Made by a program: the position numbers and the translations under genes. Source: Porticoccaceae bacterium (GTDB taxonomy: Bacteria > Pseudomonadota > Gammaproteobacteria > Pseudomonadales > Porticoccaceae). From it: a stretch of DNA of 64,000 nucleotides. Position 1 is the stretch's first letter, and every line of letters starts with the position of its first letter. Below the pieces are notes generated by a model that worked only from the letters and a program-made list of their open reading frames with translations, had not been told where the DNA came from and did not search any database. This document shows positions 9,581 through 16,286 of the stretch, in pieces. The stretch spans positions 39,063-103,062 of the forward strand of contig CACEBC010000001.1 in NCBI GenBank assembly GCA_902557735.1, given 5' to 3'.

Positions 9581-11180
9581 AGAAATTTGGCCTTTTCAGT
9601 TTTTTTTTTTGCGAAAGAATCTCTTTTGCAGTGTTCAAACCCGCTAGCCCCATTACACCCCCACCGGGATGAGTTCCTGCGCCACTCAAATATAGGCCAT
9701 CAATCGGAGTCCTATATTGGGAAACACCCGGAAAAGGTCTCATCATCAAAACCTGATCCAAACTTATTTCTCCATGATGCCAATGTCCACCATGCATCAA
9801 ATGACGTTGTTCGATATCTAGAGGCGTTAACAATTCCACCGATAGCGTTTGTTGCTTAATGTCAGGATAGTATTGCGATAGACAATCTATGAGCAGGTCC
9901 TGAAAAGGTTGCTTGCCTGCTTCCCAACCACCTTCTAGGTCATAAGGAGCATATTGCACAATTGCCGATAAAACATGCTTGCCATCTGGCGCCAGACCTG
10001 AGTCATGAATACTAGGAATACTTATGTCCATAATGGGTGACTTGGAGAATTGACCATATTTGGAAGGATTGAATGCTCGTTCTATGTATTCCATATTGGG
10101 AGCTATTAATAATCTATCACCAGTCCGAGATTCCGCTAGTCCTCTGAACTTGGGCAAGCCGTCCAAAGCAATATGCAGCTTGGCTGCATCACCCTTCATC
10201 CGCACGTTCTTTACCCTACGCACGGTATCAGTCTCCAAGTTAACTGGGCCAACAAATTTCTCAAACGTCGTTTTCGGATCAGAGCTGGAAACAACGATCC
10301 CGGCTTTTAATTCACGTCCGTCTCTCAGAATTACTCCGGTTACCTTATCAACGTCAATGCTGATTCGATCGACAACGGCATTGAGTTCAATATCTACACC
10401 AAGTGCCTTCACAGCTTTTGCCATCGATTGGCCCAGTTGGCCCATCCCGCCCCTTACCAATGAGACACCGGGACGACCATACCCAAAAATGTCACCCATG
10501 TGCCGATAGAGGTACCCAAAGACAGTGTTCGGCGATCTTGGACCCATATGAGATCCGAGCACTGAATCAACACTAATCGCCGCCTTTAAAAGATCATTAT
10601 CAAAATTTTCTTCCATTACGTCATATATATTGATCAACCCTAAACGCATCAAATCGCGCATGTCTGACTTACCGAGCATCTTTATCTTCATACCTAAACC
10701 CAGGAGCGCGAGGACGTCTCCAAAGCTTCTCTCGATCAAGCTCGGCGGCCGACGCTTGAATGCCTTACTTAAAACATCACAAAATTTCATCATCTGCTTG
10801 TTAAATGATTTAAATGCCATCTTGTCTTTTTCGGAGATTCCAGCACCTGCAAGCCTATCTCCAAAAATGGTTAAATGATTACCAGTCTCGCTAAGAATAG
10901 TGGTGGGAATGTTACGTGCCGATAACTCAAAACCATTCTGCTTGAGGGACATTTGGGAAATCACGCTTTCATCCAATTGGTACAACCACTGCGCGCAAGA
11001 GGAAACTGAAAATTGTTCGAAAAACTCGGTGGTTGCGCAAGCCCCGCCCGGGGAATGAAGCGCTTCGAGCACAATTACCTTTTTACCGGCCTTAGCAAGC
11101 GATGCAGCGCACGCCAAACCATTGTGTCCGCCGCCAATCACAACGACATCATATGCTGATTTGAGGTCAGTCATCATCAT
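9567..11180 (-). CDS. Phytoene-desaturase-fold FAD oxidoreductase (second of tandem pair)
   Basis: A 537-residue NAD(P)/FAD-dependent oxidoreductase of the phytoene desaturase/PYROXD2-like family. The FAD-binding VVVIGGGHNGLACAASLAKA lies near residues 11-30 and is followed by VIVLEALHSPGGACATTE. The C-terminal flavin segment is LYLSGAGTHPGGGVMGLAGL. It shares this architecture throughout with the gene just upstream, so the two are paralogues from an old tandem duplication. No carotenoid genes lie nearby; an amine or alcohol oxidase role in the cluster is more plausible than carotenoid synthesis. It overlaps both neighbours by 14 bases. The substrate is unknown. Confidence 0.88.
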   Translation of the reverse strand: MMMTDLKSAYDVVVIGGGHNGLACAASLAKAGKKVIVLEALHSPGGACATTEFFEQFSVSSCAQWLYQLDESVISQMSLKQNGFELSARNIPTTILSETGNHLTIFGDRLAGAGISEKDKMAFKSFNKQMMKFCDVLSKAFKRRPPSLIERSFGDVLALLGLGMKIKMLGKSDMRDLMRLGLINIYDVMEENFDNDLLKAAISVDSVLGSHMGPRSPNTVFGYLYRHMGDIFGYGRPGVSLVRGGMGQLGQSMAKAVKALGVDIELNAVVDRISIDVDKVTGVILRDGRELKAGIVVSSSDPKTTFEKFVGPVNLETDTVRRVKNVRMKGDAAKLHIALDGLPKFRGLAESRTGDRLLIAPNMEYIERAFNPSKYGQFSKSPIMDISIPSIHDSGLAPDGKHVLSAIVQYAPYDLEGGWEAGKQPFQDLLIDCLSQYYPDIKQQTLSVELLTPLDIEQRHLMHGGHWHHGEISLDQVLMMRPFPGVSQYRTPIDGLYLSGAGTHPGGGVMGLAGLNTAKEILSQKKKLKRPNFYDST

Positions 11181-12789
11181 ATCCCCGCGGGACGAGGGAT
11201 GCCCTGTTTAGATCCATGAGTATTTCCCTCGCAGCGTTTGCTCCGGGCGCTGCCATAACTCCGCCGCCCGGGTGCGTGCCTGAACCACACATATACATTC
11301 CCTTCACGGCCGGCACCCGATATTGCGCATACCCGGGGAATGGACGATTGAAAAGCAACTGATCGAAGGTCAACTCGCCCATGAATATATTGCCCTCAGT
11401 GAGCCCCACTTCATTTTCAATATCTTGTGGTGACCTAACCTCGCAGTGAAGAATCAGGTCTTTAAAATTAGGGCTGTAACTAGATATCTGGTCTATGACC
11501 GTTTTCCCAAACGCGTCTCGATCCTCGCTTGTCCAGTCACGACCATCTATCTTGGGCGGCGCGTACTGAACGAAAACCGACATCATATGCTTGCCTGGGG
11601 GCGCCATGGTAGGATCCACCTGAGTAGGGATAAGCATGTCCACATAAGGGTCTTTTGACCAAGTCCCGCTCTTCCAATCATCGTAGGCCCGCTCCATTCT
11701 CGGGAGCGAGTCAATAAAATGTTTCTCACCCAGGCAAAGAGGACTTTCTTTGGGTAATCCATTGAACGTAGGCAAACCATCCAACGCAATATTGAGTTTG
11801 CCCGAAGATCCCCGAATCTTAAAGTTTTTCGCCTTACTGACCAAATCTTTGGGCAAGTCTGTCTCTTGCATTATTTTTAAAAAGGTTCGCTTTGGATCCA
11901 AATTTGAAACGACAATCCTCCCGTGAATCTCATCACCATTTGTCAGCGCAACACCGACAGTTTTGCCATTCTTGACGATTATCTGCGCGACTTCCGAATC
12001 ACATTGAACTGTTCCGCCGAAAGATTTAAACGCACCAGCCAAAGCATTTGATACAGCTCCCATTCCACCGCGGGCCAAGCCCCATGAGCCGATTGATCCG
12101 TCAACGTCTCCCATATAATGATGTAACAGCACATAAGCGGTGCCGGGAGAATACACGCCCAACGCTGTTCCAATAATACCGCTCCCGGCCAAGTGGGCTT
12201 TAACGACATCTGACTCGAAATATTCCTCAAGGAAGTCACCAATACTCATGGTCCAAAAACGCATGGTATCGGCTAAACCAACTTCACCCATGCCACCGAA
12301 TGCTTTAGCCATGCCAATGAGCTCGCGGATATCTCTCGGTTTTAACGAAGTCGGGTCTGGTGGGGTTCGCATAAGAAAAGGGCGAATGATCCTAGTCTGC
12401 TTCATGACGTCTGCTTCGTAGCGGCTGTAGGCATCAGCGTCTCGCTTGGAATGACGTGCCAACTCTCTGTGATGACGTTCATGATCGGTATGATTGCCGA
12501 AGTAATCACCATTTTGCATGAAGGTCACGCCGCCACCATAAGGCACCACCTGCAACCCTTGACTCGGAAGCCGCAAGTCGCGAATGATTTCGGGTCGCAA
12601 CAAACTGCATACATATGAGCAATTGGTGTACTTCCAATTTGGGTAAAGCTCTCTGCTAACAGCGGCACCACCGATGTAGCCATTGCGCTCTAGCACGACC
12701 ACCTTGAGCCCAGCTTTTGCCAGATATGCGGCATTCGTAAGCCCGTTGTGTCCTGCTCCGACTACAATTGCATCGTATTTTTCAGCCAC
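11167..12789 (-). CDS. Phytoene-desaturase-fold FAD oxidoreductase (first gene of cluster)
   Basis: A 540-residue FAD enzyme of the same family as its downstream neighbour. AIVVGAGHNGLTNAAYLAKA occupies about residues 7-26, VVVLERNGYIGGAAVSRE follows, and the C-terminus carries MYMCGSGTHPGGGVMAAPGA. The start is GTG at 12789, supported by a GGAG ribosome-binding site 8 bases upstream. It is the promoter-proximal gene of the cluster. Tandem, overlapping paralogues suggest a heteromer or two successive oxidations, which is inference. The 334-bp region upstream contains the second copy of the shared operator-like element. Confidence 0.88.
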   Translation of the reverse strand: MAEKYDAIVVGAGHNGLTNAAYLAKAGLKVVVLERNGYIGGAAVSRELYPNWKYTNCSYVCSLLRPEIIRDLRLPSQGLQVVPYGGGVTFMQNGDYFGNHTDHERHHRELARHSKRDADAYSRYEADVMKQTRIIRPFLMRTPPDPTSLKPRDIRELIGMAKAFGGMGEVGLADTMRFWTMSIGDFLEEYFESDVVKAHLAGSGIIGTALGVYSPGTAYVLLHHYMGDVDGSIGSWGLARGGMGAVSNALAGAFKSFGGTVQCDSEVAQIIVKNGKTVGVALTNGDEIHGRIVVSNLDPKRTFLKIMQETDLPKDLVSKAKNFKIRGSSGKLNIALDGLPTFNGLPKESPLCLGEKHFIDSLPRMERAYDDWKSGTWSKDPYVDMLIPTQVDPTMAPPGKHMMSVFVQYAPPKIDGRDWTSEDRDAFGKTVIDQISSYSPNFKDLILHCEVRSPQDIENEVGLTEGNIFMGELTFDQLLFNRPFPGYAQYRVPAVKGMYMCGSGTHPGGGVMAAPGANAAREILMDLNRASLVPRGYDDD

Positions 12790-13123
12790 CTACGCAGCTC
12801 CAAAAAGAGAGGAAGAATTAATCAAAATTTCAACCCAAACTGTCTCGGCAGAATGCCCAATCACCTAACTGCTGTCAAACACAAAGCCGAAGTTTTACCT
12901 TACATCGATCGAGGCGAGTATACAATAATTTTCTAAATGGTGGTACAGGGTATTAAATGGGTATTTAATTGACAAAGTCGCCGGTTTTGGGAGGCGCTGA
13001 TGGCAACGCTCAGTGACTCGTTTTTAGTGACTGGGACCATTTTTCTTTTTACTATGAGAGCTGAATCAAACTAAACTATTACCCCCTTCTTAGAGCGTTC
13101 AGTTTTCATCATCAGGAGTAGTC
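12790..13123. other. Divergent intergenic region, cluster versus acyl-CoA dehydrogenase
   Basis: These 334 bases separate the minus-strand catabolic cluster from the plus-strand acyl-CoA dehydrogenase. The stretch holds the ribosome-binding site for the GTG start at 12789, the operator-like element at 12933-12972, and the AGGAG ribosome-binding site just before 13124. No convincing small gene is seen. Promoters for both directions probably lie here, but no clear -35/-10 pair could be fixed by eye. Confidence 0.6.
12933..12972. promoter_or_regulatory. 40-bp shared operator-like element, copy B
   Basis: This copy matches 30 of 40 positions of the element at 4850-4889. It contains a perfect inverted repeat ATTAAAT-GGGT-ATTTAAT (12952-12969). 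It lies about 145 bp before the first gene of the cluster and 150 bp before the divergent acyl-CoA dehydrogenase, so it could control both. No regulator gene is adjacent, so the cognate factor would be encoded outside the window or at a distance. Confidence 0.5.
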
Positions 13124-14284
13124 ATGGAAATTCAGCACAGCGACAAGACCTTAGCCTGGCAAAAAATAGTTAGAGAGTTTGTGGAATCTCTCCTGATTCC
13201 CTGGGAAATAGAAGCCGAGCTTAATAAGGGCATTATCCCTGATGATGTTGCTCAAAACATGCAAACCCGTGCAATCGAGTTAGGCCTCTCTCGGATGGAT
13301 GCCCCAAAAGCGTTTGGAGGGTTAGGCATGAGCATGGTTGATCAATTGGTAGCTTGGGAGGAACTTGGAACAGTAACCAACGCTCTTTGTTGGTGCTTTC
13401 CTGAGGCCCAAGAATGGATGTTCGAAGCCTGTGGGAACAGTGATCATCAAATCAAAAATTACCTTCAACCATTGATGGATGGGCATCTTCGAGAATGTTA
13501 TGCGATAACTGAATCTGAATCAGGGTCTCATGAAGTTGTGGAAACCAAGGCAGAACGTTGCAAAGGTGGTTATGAAATTTCTGGCGAAAAATGGTTTGTT
13601 ACTACAGCTAATTTGGCCGATTTTTTCTTCCTTCAAGCCAGGTTGGAAAGCGGGGAAGATGCATTGTTCTTTATAGATAAAGATTCACCCGGCATTTCAA
13701 TGATTGAAAACCCACTATTTTCGCATACCTTTCCATCGCATCATCCAACATATAAGTTTGAACGCGTGTTTGTGCCAGAGGTAAACCGTATCGGAGAGGA
13801 AGGCGAGGGCATGACTTACAGTCGGAATTGGTTCCGGCATGAACGATTAACGATAGCAGCGAGAATGCTGGGTGCCGCGAGAAGAATGATCGAGGAGGCA
13901 ACAGAATGGGCGTCGCAACGAAGGATTCAGGAAGAGTATCTAATCGACAAACAAGCAACGCAGTTTGCCCTAGCTGACTGTGTCACCGAGCTCTGGGCAT
14001 CTAGGCTCATGGTTTATGAGGCAGCAGCAGCGCATGATCGAGGCGATGACCCTAAGGGTCTCCATATTCAGTGCTCAATGGTAAAACTTTATGCCACGGA
14101 AATGGCCAATCGCGTAGCTGACCGCTGCCTCCAAATATGGGGCGGGCGCGGTTACCGCAGAGACAATGCAGTGGAACGTTTTTATAGGGAAGTTAGAGTT
14201 GACAGAATTTGGGAGGGTAGCAGCGAGATCCAGCGAATAGTAATTGCCAAGGCCCTGCAGAAACGAGGTCTAAAAGGTATGTGA
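13124..14284 (+). CDS. Acyl-CoA dehydrogenase
   Basis: A 386-residue flavoenzyme of the acyl-CoA dehydrogenase family. It has the FAD/substrate segment ECYAITESESGSHE near residue 125, SGEKWFVTTA, and the C-terminal WEGSSEIQRIVIAKAL in which Glu364 is the expected catalytic base. It introduces a trans-2,3 double bond into a CoA thioester and passes electrons to ETF. The start is supported by AGGAG 6 bases upstream. It stands alone, divergent from the amine cluster, and may share that cluster's regulatory element. A role oxidising the acyl-CoA made by the cluster's acyl-CoA synthetase is possible; chain length cannot be told. Confidence 0.92.
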   Translation: MEIQHSDKTLAWQKIVREFVESLLIPWEIEAELNKGIIPDDVAQNMQTRAIELGLSRMDAPKAFGGLGMSMVDQLVAWEELGTVTNALCWCFPEAQEWMFEACGNSDHQIKNYLQPLMDGHLRECYAITESESGSHEVVETKAERCKGGYEISGEKWFVTTANLADFFFLQARLESGEDALFFIDKDSPGISMIENPLFSHTFPSHHPTYKFERVFVPEVNRIGEEGEGMTYSRNWFRHERLTIAARMLGAARRMIEEATEWASQRRIQEEYLIDKQATQFALADCVTELWASRLMVYEAAAAHDRGDDPKGLHIQCSMVKLYATEMANRVADRCLQIWGGRGYRRDNAVERFYREVRVDRIWEGSSEIQRIVIAKALQKRGLKGM

Positions 14285-14391
14285 TACCTCGCCCAACAGA
14301 ACACTGGAAATCAACCGTTTGTTATCACCGCGTTTTAATAGCACCGAGTCATTCTTCCCGCTGTTTGTAATAACAGGCGATTACAGTCTCA

Positions 14392-14997
14392 TCAGGCCAT
14401 GTATGGGTTTTCGTGACTTTGCATCCAGTCTGGCGGTCTATAAATGAAAACCTCGACCTCATCACCGACTTTAATTAGTCCTGGCACCTCCACCACTCCG
14501 ACAAGGCCTCGACTATATTGAGCGGCTTTCGCAAACGCAGTGTCGTGAATAGGTTTGCCAGAACTTGTGAGGTATTTTGATGCCAATTCCTTTCCCATAT
14601 CGAGGCAAGGAGGGTTATATTCTTCTACAAGTAGCTCCGCACCAGAGGGAAATTTAAAGGTGCTGCCCTTGGGGATTAAAGAAAAACTGGGCAACCCTGC
14701 AAAACATAAATTCGCGCCAATGCTCCCAGCCGTGATTACCTCAGAGAGATCCATTTCCTGAGATATGGATTCCAACTCCGCTTGAGAAATAGCGGACCAC
14801 TGACGCTCATTTCTGCGGATGGTACCTTTTTGCTGTTTGTCACCGGCGCCCCAAGCCTTCCTCTGCAGGGAGGCGTGGCGATCACCTAAAAACCCGTCCA
14901 TCTCTGCCTGCAGAGAGTCTCTCTCCTGCTTAACAAGATTCTCTCCCGGGATACCTAAAAAAGCCGCTTTGACAAAACCTTTAAATGACTTTGACAT
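14392..14997 (-). CDS. MOSC domain protein
   Basis: A 201-residue protein fitting the MOSC (molybdenum cofactor sulfurase C-terminal) fold, related to YiiM-like proteins. Segments that fit are GFLGDRHASLQRKAWGAGDK, the central ELLVEEYNPPCLDMGKELA with a conserved-type Cys, and RGLVGVVEVPGLIKVGDEVE. MOSC proteins bind or transfer the molybdenum cofactor, often for amidoxime or N-oxide reduction. There is no N-terminal beta-barrel or ferredoxin domain. It is probably transcribed alone; the membrane-protein gene lies 84 bp upstream on the same strand. The family is fairly secure, the reaction unknown. Confidence 0.8.
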   Translation of the reverse strand: MSKSFKGFVKAAFLGIPGENLVKQERDSLQAEMDGFLGDRHASLQRKAWGAGDKQQKGTIRRNERQWSAISQAELESISQEMDLSEVITAGSIGANLCFAGLPSFSLIPKGSTFKFPSGAELLVEEYNPPCLDMGKELASKYLTSSGKPIHDTAFAKAAQYSRGLVGVVEVPGLIKVGDEVEVFIYRPPDWMQSHENPYMA

Positions 14998-15081
14998 AAC
15001 CTATGCTCCTAAAAATCCATTACCTAACTAAATTTATCTAAGTATAAACAGTTTGCAAAACGAAGAGTTTCGACCCTTGCC

Positions 15082-15927
15082 TCAAGAAGGTTCCTCAATA
15101 TCTCTGCGCCTCTCAACAACATTCATTTCTATTGCTACAAACCCCACAATCCAAACAAATTCGTCCCAGGCAAACATATAATGACCTAAATAAATCCAAT
15201 AGCCTATCGCGAGCCATAAAAGGGAGTAGAGAAGCACCTTCACCGTGTTTGCAACTCGAATAAATAGACCGCTTGTAACATCCCTATCCTGAAGCCAGAC
15301 CACAACTTCAATGCTGAATAGGATTAGCAACCAAGTGATTGATTCAGCTAAATCAACCCACGATGATCTTAGTTCCAGTGCTAAGGCAGCTTTGTCCTGA
15401 ACGATGAGATGATCAGGTGGATCATTGAAAAAAAATTCTGTCGCACTAGAGAGTTGACTGCAATTTTCACTGGTAATTTTTGTATAAACTAGGTTGTATG
15501 CGTAAGATAGGTTTTGATCAGCGAGTTGACATAATTCAGCCACCCCTTCAATTATGGGTGCCTGCGTTAAATCATAAACAGTATTTGCATATGCGTAAGG
15601 AGTATGAGCTAAAACAACGTAACAACAAAGCCGAACGATAAGGGATAGGCTCTCATATGTTCGAGACAGATCTCGTCCCGATAACACGTGCGTTTCCATC
15701 TCAAACAACAACAACAAGAGTAACCACGCCGTCTCATCAATCGTCGTATTATAGGCACTTGTCCATTGCAAAAATGTGCTCCCAGCATGCAAGGTATGCC
15801 CTGCAATCACCCAGTCATCCCTGAAATAAAACACAAAGTTAATTAATAGAAGCGAGTACACCACCAATTTAATCCAGGTGAGGGCACTAATGGCTGTTAA
15901 GGGCGCTTTGGCAGTCGCTAACTTCAT
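15082..15927 (-). CDS. Polytopic membrane protein with threefold internal repeat
   Basis: A 281-residue inner-membrane protein without an assigned family. About six hydrophobic segments are visible (near 17-35, 66-76, 93-108, 188-210, 225-245 and 250-268). A loop of about 80 residues with two Cys lies between the two halves. Three segments share a pattern of acidic residue, Trp, a Leu/Ile-rich stretch, Glu and then Arg-Asp: WLLLLLLFEMETHVLSGRD, WLLILFSIEVVVWLQDRD and WIVGFVAIEMNVVERRRD. This suggests a structural unit duplicated within the membrane. The charge pattern faintly recalls channel sensor regions, but nothing supports a specific role. It is divergent from the TonB-dependent receptor. 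Confidence 0.75.
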   Translation of the reverse strand: MKLATAKAPLTAISALTWIKLVVYSLLLINFVFYFRDDWVIAGHTLHAGSTFLQWTSAYNTTIDETAWLLLLLLFEMETHVLSGRDLSRTYESLSLIVRLCCYVVLAHTPYAYANTVYDLTQAPIIEGVAELCQLADQNLSYAYNLVYTKITSENCSQLSSATEFFFNDPPDHLIVQDKAALALELRSSWVDLAESITWLLILFSIEVVVWLQDRDVTSGLFIRVANTVKVLLYSLLWLAIGYWIYLGHYMFAWDEFVWIVGFVAIEMNVVERRRDIEEPS

Positions 15928-16286
15928 CTCGTCTATACTTTGGCGATTGAATCCAACTCAGCTGGTTCGCCTTTAATTGTAGAAATGTAACTTTGGCTTT
16001 CACTATATACTAAACGCGCAATAAATCCGAAATGCTGCTTCGCTCTATTAAAGCTAAAAGCTTATTTTTGGGGCATAGCAACACCGAAACTATGGAGTAG
16101 CAAACCCTAATTTCCTGCCTGAACGAAAATTTGGATAGCGATTTTTGCAGTTTTAGTTTTCTGACGTTTACGTACAGAAAAAAATAGCTTATCCTGTCCT
16201 GATGGGATCAGTAAAATCAGTTTCACAGTATTGCTAGGGCATTAGAAATTGAGAAGACTTATTTTGTTTTTTTAAGGGGAGAATAC
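15928..16286. other. Divergent intergenic region upstream of TonB receptor
   Basis: These 359 bases lie between the membrane-protein gene and the TonB-dependent receptor. They contain the inverted repeat at 16157-16181 and the GGGGAG ribosome-binding site before 16287. No small gene is convincing. The receptor promoter is likely in the A+T-rich stretch around 16180-16260. Confidence 0.5.
16157..16181. promoter_or_regulatory. Inverted repeat, operator candidate for TonB receptor
   Basis: TTTTCTG (16157-16163) and CAGAAAA (16175-16181) form perfect 7-base arms around an 11-base centre that itself reads ACGTTTACGTA. This nested symmetry resembles sites of dimeric repressors such as TetR-family proteins. 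It lies about 105 bp before the receptor start. The binding protein is unknown and none is encoded nearby. Confidence 0.4.

Noticed and set aside
9597..9613. Run of 13 T residues (poly-Lys codons on the minus strand) as a frameshift site or terminator
   Set aside because: It encodes the QKKKLKR tail of the FAD enzyme in frame, and the frame ends normally nine codons later with the expected overlap.
14330..14391. CTGTT-N6-AACAG repeat as terminator of the acyl-CoA dehydrogenase gene
   Set aside because: Five-base A+T-rich stem without a following T run.
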